NCBI RefSeq assembly: GCF_014529705.1
Contig: NZ_JAANIH010000011.1
Span: forward strand, 62,001 to 126,000
DNA length: 64,000 nt
From: Bradyrhizobium campsiandrae
GTDB lineage: Bacteria; Pseudomonadota; Alphaproteobacteria; Rhizobiales; Xanthobacteraceae
Direction of reading: 5' to 3'
Within the stretch, counting starts at the first letter, position 1, and each line of letters starts with the position of its first letter. The notes beneath the pieces are model-generated. The model did no database searches. It was not told the DNA's origin and saw nothing but the letters and a program-made list of their open reading frames with translations. Position numbers and translations under genes: made by a program. Below are positions 41,901 through 50,442 of the stretch, one piece after another.

Positions 41901-42188
41901 CGAGCTGGCCAACGTGCCGCCGCCGCTGATTGTCAGCTGTCCGGCGGCGGACAGCCCGACTTGTAGATTCGTCGTGGTGGCACCCGGTGTCCCGATCACC
42001 GTCGGATTGGGCGCGGTCGTATCCAGTCTCGCGTCGTTGCCGCCTCCCGGAACTCCGTTCGTCCAGTTTCCAGCTGTGAACCAATCCGTGGAGGTCGTGC
42101 CGGTCCAAACCGTCTGTGCAAATGCGGGCTCGCTCGCCGCGCACAACACCATCAAGCCGCCAAATAATTTCGCGTGCCGCAACTTCAT
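38913..42188 (-). CDS. autotransporter with PATR-type passenger and C-terminal beta-barrel
   Basis: A 1091-residue type Va autotransporter. Signal peptide (LFGGLMVLCAASEPAFAQ), then a long Gly/Thr/Ser/Asn-rich passenger with autotransporter-associated repeats (for example LTGANSYTGGTTLTGGKLSVSA and LSGTNTYTGTTTVGGFLEV), predicted as a beta-helix. The barrel occupies the last 270-280 residues, from LRWNVWVAGFGGSQ, and ends VRYQW with the aromatic terminal residue needed for BAM-mediated insertion. There is no protease or lipase motif, so adhesion or aggregation is the likely role. It sits between rnhA and the peroxiredoxin gene. Cys is nearly absent, as usual for exported passengers. Confidence 0.9.
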   Translation of the reverse strand: MKLRHAKLFGGLMVLCAASEPAFAQTVWTGTTSTDWFTAGNWTNGVPGGGNDARLDTTAPNPTVIGTPGATTTNLQVGLSAAGQLTISGGGTLASSTGTLGLTSPAQGAVTVTGAGSTWNSTGNIVVGSSGAGTLTIANGGSVTAAALQVAVQAGSSGTLNIGAPGGSSAAAPGTLNTASVSFGAGTGTINFNHTSANYVFAPTIGGGGSVNVLAGTTSLTGANSYTGGTTLTGGKLSVSADQNLGASTGGLTFNGGTLQFTNSMTLAATRAVTMNAGGGTFDTNGNNVTFGGSFSGTGGLTKSGTGTLTLTGTIPSNPGGYSGPTNILAGTLRAGNEFVFAPQSAVTVAAGATLDLNGHSGLIGSLAGAGNVTLGSVGNLLINGFYKADTTFSGVISGSGNFSKFSDGILTLSGANTYSGSTSIGFGGLRLSGASTLGLASNSIELLSRSSTLDLGGTTQTQNGGLSMLAGAITNGTLASSGTIQIQSGTISAALAGTGSLAVPLISSTLEVVLSGTNTYTGTTTVGGFLEVDGSTASSVLTTVNSSINNIPGVLSGTGTVGTTQINGGILAPGTVVPGLLTGTPGTLTVAGNLAFTSAAIYLVQVNAATASRANVTGNAALSGTVQAVFAPGSSLSKQYTILHSAGLGGTKFDTLKTVNLANFTASLSYTNTDVVLNLVSALGPLPSAPNGNQQSVANALNNFFNSGGTLPPGFLNLFNLTGTNLSNALTQISGETATGSQQTTFDAMNQFMGLLTDPFANRTDETDFRPGASGFAGESGSVSAYTAGKTNDAYAMFTKAPPAAAFQLRWNVWVAGFGGSQSTDGNTATGSNNTSSSIYGTAVGADYLFSPNTVAGFALAGGGTNFSVTNGGSGRSDLFQAGAYVRHAQGAAYVSAGLAYGWQDVTTNRTVTVAGIDQLRAEFNANAYSGRLEGGYRFVTPRIGGVGITPYAAGQFTLFNLPAYAESVVAGTPTFALAYAAQSVVDSRSELGFRTDKSLALSNGVLTLRSRLAWAHDFNPNRSAASTFQSLPGASFVVNGAARASESALTTASVEMRWLNNWSVAATFEGEFSDVTNSYAGKGAVRYQW

Positions 42189-42481
42189 CGTGCCCCCGGA
42201 GGACGGCTTCGGGCCGTGATCTCCATTCGCGGCGCTGGCCCCAACCTTCAGTTGAAACTAGCTTCCGGAGTCCAGAAACACAAGGATACTATGGCGACAC
42301 AAGCCGCGAGGCGCTGTCATCTCGCGGACGCAAGAGCGACGTCAAATCTGCATGCGCGGTCCTCACTGCGCAGCATCGCAGACGGGTGAGGTGTCTGGCT
42401 CCAGGGAGAGAGACCCTCATCCCGCGCGCATGTCAGATGCGCCACTTTCTTCCACAAAGTGAAGGGGAGGCGCGGGGCGCC
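42189..42481. other. 293-base gap between autotransporter and peroxiredoxin genes
   Basis: Holds the autotransporter leader and, near the peroxiredoxin stop, a weak hairpin CACTTT-N7-AAAGTG (42443-42461). No credible small gene, promoter or RNA was recognised. Confidence 0.5.
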
Positions 42482-42967
42482 TTATAGCTGCCCCAGCAGC
42501 GTATCGCCCCCTGACACCTCGACCTTGCCGGGCATCGCTTCCAGGTTCAGTTTCTTCACCACGCCGTCCTCGACCAGCATCGAGTACCGCTTGGAGCGGA
42601 TGCCGAGGCCGTTGCCCGAGGCATCCAGTTCCATGCCGATCGCCTTGGTGAAGTCGGCATTGCCGTCGGCGAGGAAGACGGCCTCGTCGCGCTGGTCGGT
42701 ATCGCGCTTCCAGGCGTTCATGACGAAGGCGTCGTTGACGGAAACGATCGCGATGGTGTCGACGCCCTTGTCCTTGATGGCATAGGCGTTGAGGAAGATG
42801 CTCGGCAGATGCATCTTGTGGCAGGTGCCGGTGTAGGCGCCGGGCACCGCGAACAGCGCCACTTTCTTGCCCTTGAAGATATCGTCGGTGGTCTTCACCT
42901 GCGGACCTTCCGCCGTCATCACGCGGAATTTCGTCTCGGGCAGCTTGTCGCCAACTTGGATCGCCAT
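42482..42967 (-). CDS. peroxiredoxin (Prx5/AhpC-TSA type)
   Basis: A 161-residue peroxiredoxin of the Prx5 group. The active site is VPGAYTGTCHKMHLP with peroxidatic Cys49 and the P-x3-T-x2-C arrangement (Pro42, Thr46). There is no other Cys in the glutaredoxin-dependent resolving position, so it is a 1-Cys type relying on external thiols. It reduces hydrogen peroxide and organic peroxides in the cytoplasm. A copy of the CGTCATTGCGAG palindromic repeat lies upstream. Confidence 0.92.
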   Translation of the reverse strand: MAIQVGDKLPETKFRVMTAEGPQVKTTDDIFKGKKVALFAVPGAYTGTCHKMHLPSIFLNAYAIKDKGVDTIAIVSVNDAFVMNAWKRDTDQRDEAVFLADGNADFTKAIGMELDASGNGLGIRSKRYSMLVEDGVVKKLNLEAMPGKVEVSGGDTLLGQL

Positions 42968-43070
42968 GGTCGTTTCTCCATTGAAAGGGGCCGGGGCTGT
43001 TCTAGAGCATTTTACCGCTGGAGGGAAACGGCATCACCGCTGTGCGACGAGGCGGACGCTGCCAATTTCT

Positions 43071-43159
43071 CGTCATTGCGAGGAGCCCTTGCGACGAAGC
43101 AATCCAGAGATGTATCCGCGGATGCATTCCTGGATTGCTTCGCTGCGCTCGCAATGACG
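43071..43159. repeat. palindromic intergenic repeat, family CGTCATTGCGAG, copy 2
   Basis: Same outer arms (CGTCATTGCGAG / CTCGCAATGACG) and inner arms (GAAGCAATCCA / TGGATTGCTTC) as at 18778; the central loop contains TCCGCGGA. Confidence 0.85.
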
Positions 43160-43205
43160 ATGGGGCACGCAAGTCCGCCATCGGGCCGAAGGTCGAGAGG
43201 CTGCC

Positions 43206-44891
43206 CTACGCCGCCTGGGCCTTCTTTTCGTCGCGCAGCTCACGGCGCAGGATCTTGCCGACATTGGTCTTGGGCAGGTCGGCGCGGAATTCGATGTGCT
43301 TGGGCACCTTGTAGCCGGTGAGCTGCTCGTGACAGAACTTGATCACGTCCTCGGCCGTGAGGTTCGGATCCTTCTTCACCACAAAAGCCTTCACCGCCTC
43401 GCCCGATTTGGAATCGGGGATGCCGATCACGGCGCATTCGAGTACGCCCGGATGGCTCGCGATCACTTCCTCGATCTCGTTCGGATAGACGTTGAAGCCG
43501 GAGACCAGGATCATGTCCTTCTTGCGGTCGACGATCTTGGTGTAGCCCTTCTCGTCCATGATGCCGATGTCGCCGGTGCGGAAATAGCCGTCCGCCGTCA
43601 TCACCTTCGCCGTCTCCTCCGGCCGGTTCCAGTAGCCCGACATCACTTGCGGGCCCTTGGCGCAGATCTCGCCGGCCTGGCCGAGCGGGAGCTCGTTGCC
43701 GTCGTCGTCGCGGATCGAGATATAAGTCGACGGCACGGGAATGCCGATCGTCCCGTTGAATTCGGCATTGGTGGCGGTGTTACAGGTCAGCGTCGGCGCC
43801 GTCTCGGACAGGCCGTACCCCTCCGCAATCGAGCATCCCGTGATCGCCTTCCACTGTTCGGCCACCGGGCGCTGCACGGCCATGCCGCCGCCGTTCGAGA
43901 TCTTCAGCTTGGAGAAGTCGAGCTTCTTGAAGTCGGGATGGTGCATCAGGCCGTTGTAGAGCGTGTTGACCGCCGGGAAGCTGTTGACCTGATACTTCGC
44001 GAGCTCCTTGATGAAGCCGGGGATGTCGCGCGGGTTGGGGATCAAGAGATTGCAGCCGCCGGCGCGCACGGCGAGCAGATAGCAGGCCGTCAGTGCGAAG
44101 ATGTGATAGAGCGGCAGCGCGCAGACGATCATGAGCTGCTCGACATGCGGCGGCGCATTGAGCGCCGGCTGCAGCCAGGCGTCGTTCTGCAGCACGTTGG
44201 CGACGATGTTGCGGTGGAGCAGGGTGGCGCCCTTGGAGACGCCGGTGGTGCCGCCGGTATATTGCAGGAAGGCGACGTCGCCCGGCGACAGTTTCGGCTT
44301 GTTGAAGGTCTGGCCACGGCCGGCCGCGAGCGCGTCGTTGAACGACACCGCGCCCGGCAGCGCGAAGGCCGGTACCATCTTCTTGACGCGGCGGACGACG
44401 AGATTGACGATCACGCCCTTGAAGCCGAGCAGATCGCCCATGCTGGCGATGATGACGTGCTTGACCGGGGTCTTCGCGATCACCTGCTCGACGGTGTGGG
44501 CGAAGTTCTCCAGCACGATGACGGCTTCGGCGCCGGAATCCTTGAGCTGATGCTCCAGCTCGCGCGGGGTGTAGAGCGGGTTGACGTTGACCACGGCAAA
44601 GCCGGCGCGCAGCACCGCGGCGGTGGCGACCGGGTATTGCAGCACGTTCGGCATCATGATCGCGACGCGGGCGCCGCGTTGCAGGCCGCGGCCCTGCAAA
44701 TAGGCCGCGAGCGCCAGCGACATCTGGTCGAGGTCGCGATAGGTGATCGCCTTGTCCATGCAGATGAACGCCTTGCGGTCGGCGAACTTGGTGAAGCTCT
44801 CCTCCAGGAGGTCGACCAGCGATGCGTATTGTGTCGGCTCGATATCGGCGGGCACGCCGGGCGGATATTGCTTGAGCCAGATACGCTCCAT
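43206..44891 (-). CDS. fadD: long-chain fatty acid-CoA ligase FadD
   Basis: A 561-residue AMP-forming ligase of the E. coli FadD type. N-terminal MERIWLKQYPPGVPADI is the FadD hallmark. The P-loop is YTGGTTGVSKG (211-221); later motifs are EGYGLSETAP, YFRTGDIGIMDEKGY and DRKKDMILVSGFNVYPNEIE. It activates incoming long-chain fatty acids for beta-oxidation at the inner face of the membrane. GAGGGGAG lies upstream of the ATG. It ends KKAQAA and no beta-oxidation genes are adjacent. Confidence 0.92.
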   Translation of the reverse strand: MERIWLKQYPPGVPADIEPTQYASLVDLLEESFTKFADRKAFICMDKAITYRDLDQMSLALAAYLQGRGLQRGARVAIMMPNVLQYPVATAAVLRAGFAVVNVNPLYTPRELEHQLKDSGAEAVIVLENFAHTVEQVIAKTPVKHVIIASMGDLLGFKGVIVNLVVRRVKKMVPAFALPGAVSFNDALAAGRGQTFNKPKLSPGDVAFLQYTGGTTGVSKGATLLHRNIVANVLQNDAWLQPALNAPPHVEQLMIVCALPLYHIFALTACYLLAVRAGGCNLLIPNPRDIPGFIKELAKYQVNSFPAVNTLYNGLMHHPDFKKLDFSKLKISNGGGMAVQRPVAEQWKAITGCSIAEGYGLSETAPTLTCNTATNAEFNGTIGIPVPSTYISIRDDDGNELPLGQAGEICAKGPQVMSGYWNRPEETAKVMTADGYFRTGDIGIMDEKGYTKIVDRKKDMILVSGFNVYPNEIEEVIASHPGVLECAVIGIPDSKSGEAVKAFVVKKDPNLTAEDVIKFCHEQLTGYKVPKHIEFRADLPKTNVGKILRRELRDEKKAQAA

Positions 44892-45085
44892 GGAAACTCC
44901 CCTCTCTTGACTTCAGAGCCCGTTGGTCTCGGGCCGCCTCATTGCCGGCAGTATCGAGCCTGCCGGAACGGCTGGCAAGCCGTCGAGGCTTAGGGCAAAG
45001 GCTGGGGGGAGGCTACAGGAATCGTCTCAAATCGTGCCGCAGGTGCGAAGTGCGACCCGCAGCCCGCCGAGCTGAGAGCGTGAAC

Positions 45086-46594
45086 CTAGCTGTTGTTCGG
45101 CGCGGGCTTCGGCGCAGGTTTCGTGGCGGCCTTGGGCTTGGCGGGTTTGGCGGCCTGATCGCCGCCCGCCGGCTTCTCCGAGGGCTTGGCCGCCGCATCG
45201 GGTTTGGCCGCGGCGTGCCTGGTCGCCGCCGGCTTTGCCGCGGTTTTGGCATCAGCCTTTGCATCGCCTTTGGCCGTGGCATCGGGCCTGGTGGCCGTCG
45301 GCTTCGCCGCAGCGGTCTTTGCGTCAGTTGTTTTGGCGTCAGTCGTCTTGGCGTTACCCTTGGCCTCGCTGCCGGCGTCAGGCTTCTTGGCGAGGCGCGC
45401 CTTCTTGCCACGCGCCTTCGGCGGGTTCTGCTGGTCGGAATCGGCCGCGACCGCCGCGACCAGGGCGGCACCGGTGCGGGTCGGGCCGGTGTAGACCAGC
45501 ACGGGTTCCGCGGCCGCAGGCGCCGAGGCCATCAGCTCGGACGCCTTCATCAGAGGCGGCTGGAGGCCTGCGGTGAAGAACGTCACCTGGGCCTCGCCCC
45601 CGGTGGCGGAGGCCGATCCGCTGGTGCCGCCATTGGTCGCGATCAACGCGTCGTCGTCGTCGCTGGCCGGGCGCTTGCGGTGACCACCGCACATTTCCTC
45701 GCGCAAATTGGGCGGTGAGGCGTCGACCGGCACGAGGTTCTCGACGGTGCCGAGCGAGGGGCGCAGCCACGACAAATTGTCCTGGCTGAACCCGCGCTCC
45801 AAGAGCTGCGCCGCCTTCACCGCGCGCGCGGTGCCGGAGTTGGCGCCGAGCACCACAGCGATCAGCCGCCGGCCATTGCGCGTGGCCGAGGCCACGAGGT
45901 TGTAACCGGAGGCACAGATGAAGCCGGTCTTGAAACCGTCGGCGCCGGGATAGCGGCCAATCAGCTTGTTGAAGTTCGGCGTGATCCGCTTGCCGAAGCG
46001 AATCGCCGGGATGTGGACGAAATATTCGTATTCCGGCAGGTCCCGCAGGAAGGAGCGCGCAAGAATGCCGAGGTCGCGTGCCGACGTAATCTGGCCGTCG
46101 GCGGGCAGGCCGTTCGGATTGACGTAGCTCGTCTGCGTCATGCCGAGTCGCTTCGCGGTGTCGTTCATCATCGCGGAGAAGCCGTCGATCGAGCCGCCGA
46201 CGCCTTCCGCCAGGACCACCGCCATGTCGTTCGCCGACTTGACCATCATCATCTTGAGGGCGTTGTCGATGGTGAGCTGTGTGCCCGGACGAAATCCCAT
46301 TTTGGACGGTGATTGCGAGGCGGCCATCGGCGACACCGTGACCAGCGTGTCGAGCGTGATCTTGCCGTCCTTGACCGCCTTCAGCGTCACATAGGCGGTC
46401 ATGATCTTGGTGACCGAGGCCGGATACCAGGGAATGGTCGCGTTCTCCGCCTGCAGCACCTTGCCGCTGTCGGCTTCGATCAGCAGCAGCGCTTCGGCGT
46501 TGACGGCACGCGGCAAGACAAGCGTACCGACTGCGAGCGCCGCAGCGAACAGGTTGAACAGGGATTTGCGAAGCAGCGGGCGAAAGGCGTGCAC
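45086..46594 (-). CDS. dacF: D-alanyl-D-alanine carboxypeptidase (PBP5/6-like) with long Ala/Lys/Pro-rich tail
   Basis: A 502-residue peptidase S11 protein. Signal peptide ends RAVNAEA. The penicillin-binding motifs are complete: S60-V-T-K63, S120-A-N122 and K222-T-G. It trims the terminal D-Ala of peptidoglycan stem peptides. After the catalytic domain (to about 300) there is a linker with a Cys and then about 110 residues of low complexity made of Ala, Lys, Asp, Thr and Pro (KTTDAKTTDAKTAAAKP-like), in place of a membrane anchor helix. Start uncertain: GTG chosen just before the signal peptide; an upstream TTG would add 25 residues. Confidence 0.85.
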   Translation of the reverse strand: MHAFRPLLRKSLFNLFAAALAVGTLVLPRAVNAEALLLIEADSGKVLQAENATIPWYPASVTKIMTAYVTLKAVKDGKITLDTLVTVSPMAASQSPSKMGFRPGTQLTIDNALKMMMVKSANDMAVVLAEGVGGSIDGFSAMMNDTAKRLGMTQTSYVNPNGLPADGQITSARDLGILARSFLRDLPEYEYFVHIPAIRFGKRITPNFNKLIGRYPGADGFKTGFICASGYNLVASATRNGRRLIAVVLGANSGTARAVKAAQLLERGFSQDNLSWLRPSLGTVENLVPVDASPPNLREEMCGGHRKRPASDDDDALIATNGGTSGSASATGGEAQVTFFTAGLQPPLMKASELMASAPAAAEPVLVYTGPTRTGAALVAAVAADSDQQNPPKARGKKARLAKKPDAGSEAKGNAKTTDAKTTDAKTAAAKPTATRPDATAKGDAKADAKTAAKPAATRHAAAKPDAAAKPSEKPAGGDQAAKPAKPKAATKPAPKPAPNNS

Positions 46595-46783
46595 TATCCG
46601 ATTCCGGTCCTTGGAGATCCGCCTGATAGGAGCGTCTCTCGTGATCTGATGTTCGGTTTTGAAATCCAACGCCGCCGCTCGCGGCAGCGCAAACCTATAC
46701 CGGCTCGGGCGTCGAGAACAGGGGCTTCCCTCCGGTATTCCGCAATGAAATAGGCCGAATTTCGACGGTGCGACCGGGACTTG

Positions 46784-48592
46784 CTAAGGGGACTTGACGG
46801 CAGAGGTTGCGGCTTCGGCGGCACTTATACCAGCGCGCGCGTCGGCCTGCCCCGGCTGCTGCACCATGAACTGGGCCTTGGCGAGCTCGGAAAAATGGCC
46901 GCCTTTGGCGACGAGTTCATCGAAAGTTCCGCTTTCGATCACCCGTCCGTTCTCGAATACCAGGATCCGCGTGGCGTTGCGGATGGTGGAGAGGCGGTGG
47001 GCGATCACAAAGGTGGTGCGGCCCTTCATCACTTCGTCGAGAGCGGCATTCACCTTGGCCTCGGTGACGGCATCGAGCGCGCTGGTCGCCTCGTCCAGGA
47101 TCAGGATCGGTGGGTCCTTCAGGAGCGCTCGCGCGATCGACAGCCGCTGCCGTTCCCCGCCCGAGAGCATGCGGCCGCGCTCGCCGGCATTGGTCTCGAA
47201 GCCGCCGCTGCGGTCGATGAATTCGATGGCCTGCGCGCGCTCGGCGGCCTTGCGCATCTCCGCTTCGGTCGCATCCGGCTTGCCGACGCGCAAGTTCTCG
47301 GCGATCGATCGGTTGAACAGCAGCGCTTCCTGGAACACGACGCCGATGTTTCGCCGCAGCGATGTCAGCGTCACGCCGCGGACGTCCATGCCGTCGATCT
47401 TGATGAAGCCGGATTGCGGATCGAAGGCGCGGTGCAGAAGTGCGATCGCGGTGGACTTGCCGGCGCCGGTCGGGCCGACCAGCGCGATAGTCTGGCCCGG
47501 CAATGCGGTGAAGGAGAGGTCTTCGATCGCCGGCCGCTTGCCGTCATAAGAGAAGGTGACGTCATTGAACTCGACGAGGCCGGAGAGGCGGCCCGCATCG
47601 ATCGCGTCGGGCCGGTCGTGCACCGCAGGCACGGCATCGAGCACATTGAAGAACTCGCGCAGGCGCGGCGCTTCCATGAACACGTTGTTGATGAAGCTCA
47701 CCACCTGCTCGAGCTTCTGGATCAGCAGCGTGGCAAAGCTCACGAACATCACGATCTCGCCGACCGAGGTCAGGCCCTGGTCGTGCAGCGCGATGCCGAG
47801 CGTGAAGATCGCGAGCACCGTGATGGTGGTGGAGGCCCGCGTGATCACGGTGACGAGCGCCCACCAGGACAGCACCGGCATCTGCGCGGCGAGCAGCTCG
47901 TCGGCGACCGAACGCAGGCCCTGCACCTCGGATTCGACCCGCACGAAGCTCTGCACCAGTGCGACATTGCCGAGCGCGTCGGATGCACGCGCGGACAGCT
48001 CGCTGTACTGCTCTTCCACCGCCATCTGCATGCCGAAAGTCTTGCGCACGACGAAGGTGGTCAGCGCCGTGAAGACGACGCAGAGCACGAACAGGAGGAT
48101 CGCCAGCCGCCAGTTCAGGTACAGCGACAGCGGCAACAGCACCACCACCGACAGGATCGCGGCAAAGTGTTCGCGGAAGAAGCCGAGCCAGAGCCGCCAC
48201 AGCGCGTCCGTTCCGTTCAGCATGACCTTCATCAGCCGGCCCGAATGGGTGCCGGAATGGAAGGTGAGCGGCAGTTGCAGGATGTGCTCGAAATAGCTGG
48301 TCAGAACCGCCTGGCGCTGGCGGTGGGAGAGCCGGTCGGCCTGCAGCGCCACCAGCGCGCTGCAGCCGATCGTGAACAGCCCGAACGCGACCCAGGCGGC
48401 GAGGAACGGCCAAGCCGAATTGGTGCCCGCGACCGTCTTGCCCGAGAGCACGTCGACGATGCGGCCGAACAGCACGGGCTCCGCGAATTGCGAGGCCGCC
48501 AACAGGAGATTGGCGACAGCGAGCAACCAGCCGAGCCGGGCCTCCTTGCCGAGCAGCTCGAGAACGCGGGTGTAGAGGCGGAGGATGGACAT
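46784..48592 (-). CDS. ndvA: ABC exporter, cyclic beta-1,2-glucan type (NdvA/ChvA-like)
   Basis: A 602-residue half-transporter with an N-terminal six-helix membrane domain (about 20-310) and a C-terminal ATPase. Walker [10 protein letters not shown] at 373-381, signature LSGGE at 476-480, Walker B ILILDE at 496-501 and the H-loop VIAHRLST. The N-terminus ([34 protein letters not shown]) and [13 protein letters not shown] are those of the NdvA/ChvA group, which exports cyclic beta-glucan to the periplasm for osmotic adaptation and symbiosis. No glucan synthase (ndvB) is adjacent. Other lipid or peptide exporters of the same class cannot be excluded. Confidence 0.85.
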   Translation of the reverse strand: MSILRLYTRVLELLGKEARLGWLLAVANLLLAASQFAEPVLFGRIVDVLSGKTVAGTNSAWPFLAAWVAFGLFTIGCSALVALQADRLSHRQRQAVLTSYFEHILQLPLTFHSGTHSGRLMKVMLNGTDALWRLWLGFFREHFAAILSVVVLLPLSLYLNWRLAILLFVLCVVFTALTTFVVRKTFGMQMAVEEQYSELSARASDALGNVALVQSFVRVESEVQGLRSVADELLAAQMPVLSWWALVTVITRASTTITVLAIFTLGIALHDQGLTSVGEIVMFVSFATLLIQKLEQVVSFINNVFMEAPRLREFFNVLDAVPAVHDRPDAIDAGRLSGLVEFNDVTFSYDGKRPAIEDLSFTALPGQTIALVGPTGAGKSTAIALLHRAFDPQSGFIKIDGMDVRGVTLTSLRRNIGVVFQEALLFNRSIAENLRVGKPDATEAEMRKAAERAQAIEFIDRSGGFETNAGERGRMLSGGERQRLSIARALLKDPPILILDEATSALDAVTEAKVNAALDEVMKGRTTFVIAHRLSTIRNATRILVFENGRVIESGTFDELVAKGGHFSELAKAQFMVQQPGQADARAGISAAEAATSAVKSP

Positions 48593-48753
48593 GCGGGCGA
48601 AGAACTCGGTCGGGGTCTCGGAACCGATATTCTAAGCAGGGATTGTGCGCGAGATACAGCGGAAGCTACCGGTTATCTCCGGTCGAGGTCGCGCTCGCAG
48701 CGTCGGCAGGGCAAGCCGCCGGATCGTGTCAACCTGAACGGCGGATGAGCGTC

Positions 48754-48826
48754 GGTTGCGTCATGATCACGCAACCCCGTTCAGCTTCTGTTGGGGTTGG
48801 GGAACCCAACATGGGATGCGCGTGTT
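48754..48826 (+). promoter_or_regulatory. two inverted repeats and EcfG-like promoter before the Gly/Tyr-rich gene
   Basis: GGTTGCGT-N7-ACGCAACC at 48754-48776; GTTGGG-GAA-CCCAAC at 48796-48810; GGAAC (48801-48805), 17 bases, TGTT (48823-48826). The second inverted repeat overlaps the -35. The rest of the 291-base gap before it holds nothing recognisable. Confidence 0.4.
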
Positions 48827-48883
48827 TGAAGGACATGAGCCTGTCTCGAGGCACCGCCCAAGGTCCCAAGGAGGGTCCAAGTC

Positions 48884-49258
48884 ATGTTTGACCGAATTTC
48901 GAAGTTCGCCGGCCGCAAGGCCGTTCTCGCCACTGCCGCGGTGCTGGCACTGACCACCATCGCCCCCACCGCATCATTCGCGGGTGGCCGCCACTGGCAT
49001 GGCGGCGGCGGTGCAGCCTTTGCCGGTGCGGCCATTGCCGGCGCCATCGGCACCGGCCTTGCGATTGCCGCGACCCGCGACGCCTACGCCTATGACGCCG
49101 GTCCAGGCTATTATGGCGGTCCCGCCTACTACAGCGGCCCCGCCTACTATGGTGATGGCCCCTATTACGGTCCGGGGCCGAACTACCAATATCAACGGTA
49201 CGGCGGCACGGCTCCGTCCGAGCTCTGCGGCCAAGGCTACTATACGAACTGCTACTAG
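48884..49258 (+). CDS. secreted Gly/Tyr-rich protein
   Basis: A 124-residue protein with a signal peptide ending TASFAGG. The mature part has an Ala/Gly helix (AAFAGAAIAGAIGTGLAIAA), possibly a membrane or glycine-zipper segment, then Tyr/Gly/Pro repeats (YYGGPAYYSGPAYYGDGPYYG) and two C-terminal Cys. This domain order is common in rhizobial envelope proteins of unknown role. A strong AAGGAGG precedes the ATG. An EcfG-like motif and two palindromes lie upstream. Confidence 0.75.
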   Translation: MFDRISKFAGRKAVLATAAVLALTTIAPTASFAGGRHWHGGGGAAFAGAAIAGAIGTGLAIAATRDAYAYDAGPGYYGGPAYYSGPAYYGDGPYYGPGPNYQYQRYGGTAPSELCGQGYYTNCY

Positions 49259-49375
49259 CTTTGGTGACGGAGGATTGACCACAACTGGTCGTCGCGCTTG
49301 CCGCGGCGGCCGGTTTTACCTTTTATTGTCGGGCGTTAACGCGCTCGCCATTGGTTTAGAGTAATTTTGAGTACC

Positions 49376-49780
49376 ATGAGTGATTCGCTTGAGCGGCTTT
49401 ATCTGGCTGTGCTCGCGGCCAGGGACCTTGATCCGGCAACATCGCGTACCGCCCGGCTGTTTCAGCGCGGGCCGTCGAAAATGGCCAAGAAGCTGGCGGA
49501 AGAGGCGATCGAGGTCGTGATCGACGCGGTCAACGGCGACGCCGAGGCCGTGGTCCGGGAAAGTGCCGATCTGCTCTACAATCTCACGGTGCTCTGGGCT
49601 TCGGCCGGCGTACGTCCGGAAGACGTCTGGCGCGAAATGTCGCGGCGTGAGGACATGCTGGGCATTGCCGAAAAGCTGCCGAAGTCGTCGATGAAGCTGC
49701 CCAAAGTGGCGTCACCGCGCATCTCGGCCCGGCGGCCAATCGTCGCGCTCGAGGGCCGCGCCGCGCGAAAACGGCACTAA
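49376..49780 (+). CDS. hisE: phosphoribosyl-ATP pyrophosphohydrolase (HisE)
   Basis: A 134-residue all-helical NTP-pyrophosphatase fold (MazG-like). The metal-binding pattern is KKLAEEAIEVVIDAVNGD then ESADLLYNLTVLW, typical of HisE, the second step of histidine synthesis. The C-terminal 35 residues are a basic, unconserved extension. It is not in a his operon here; rhizobia often carry two HisE-like genes, so this may be the second copy. The ATG nearest the conserved N-terminus was used; no strong ribosome site. Confidence 0.85.
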   Translation: MSDSLERLYLAVLAARDLDPATSRTARLFQRGPSKMAKKLAEEAIEVVIDAVNGDAEAVVRESADLLYNLTVLWASAGVRPEDVWREMSRREDMLGIAEKLPKSSMKLPKVASPRISARRPIVALEGRAARKRH

Positions 49781-49860
49781 AGCGCGATCAGGGGTCGCGC
49801 CAAAAACCTTCACAAAACTCGCGATGGACAAATCCGTCCCATGGTGCTTCATCGCGGCGC

Positions 49861-50442
49861 ATGCTGAAACGTATCTACGACTGGTGCATCGACGCCGCCC
49901 ACAAGCCTTACGCGCTCTGGATCATGGGTGCCGTGGCTTTCGCAGAAAGCTCGTTCTTTCCCGTTCCCCCTGATGTGATGCTGATCCCGATGTCGCTGGC
50001 CCGTCCCCAGCGCGCCTGGATCTATGCGGCGGTCTGTACCGTGACCTCGGTGCTGGGCGGTCTCTTGGGTTATGCCATCGGCGCGCTGCTGTTCGACTCG
50101 GTCGGCCACTGGCTGATCCAGGTCTATGGCCTCGGCGACAAGGTCGATGCTTTTCGCGCATCCTATGCCCAATGGGGCGCGGTGATCATCCTGCTCAAGG
50201 GCCTGACGCCGATCCCCTACAAGCTCGTCACCATCACCTCGGGCTTCGCCGGCTACAATCTCGTCCTGTTCGTCCTGTGTTCGATCATCGCGCGCGGCGG
50301 GCGCTTCTTCATCGCCGCGATCCTGCTCAACCGTTATGGCGACTGGATCCGCGAGCGGATCGAGCGGCATCTCGGTCTGTGGGTCGCGCTCGGAGCTGCC
50401 GTGCTGGTGCTCGGCTTCGTCGTGGCGATCAAGCTGATCTAA
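49861..50442 (+). CDS. DedA/YqaA-family membrane protein
   Basis: A 193-residue protein with about five hydrophobic segments and the DedA (SNARE-associated) pattern: AFAESSFFPVPPDVMLIPMSLARP (first re-entrant region), GGLLGYAIGALL, and KGLTPIPYKLVTITSGFAGYN with the conserved Gly/Pro and basic residue. DedA proteins move or flip lipids such as undecaprenyl phosphate; that is family knowledge. The gene has no strong ribosome site and stands 80 bases after hisE. A long palindromic repeat begins at its stop. Confidence 0.85.
   Translation: MLKRIYDWCIDAAHKPYALWIMGAVAFAESSFFPVPPDVMLIPMSLARPQRAWIYAAVCTVTSVLGGLLGYAIGALLFDSVGHWLIQVYGLGDKVDAFRASYAQWGAVIILLKGLTPIPYKLVTITSGFAGYNLVLFVLCSIIARGGRFFIAAILLNRYGDWIRERIERHLGLWVALGAAVLVLGFVVAIKLI

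Noticed and set aside
38913..42188. Plus-strand frames of about 120-370 codons opposite the autotransporter
   Set aside because: They come from the repeated Gly/Thr/Val codons of the passenger read backwards; the minus-strand protein has signal peptide, repeats and barrel.
46781..48748. 655-codon plus-strand open frame opposite ndvA
   Set aside because: The ABC exporter motifs are on the minus strand; the plus frame has no recognisable domain.
49781..49860. AAAGCGCGATCAGG after hisE as a third copy of the two-hairpin repeat
   Set aside because: Only the first dozen bases match; neither hairpin is present.
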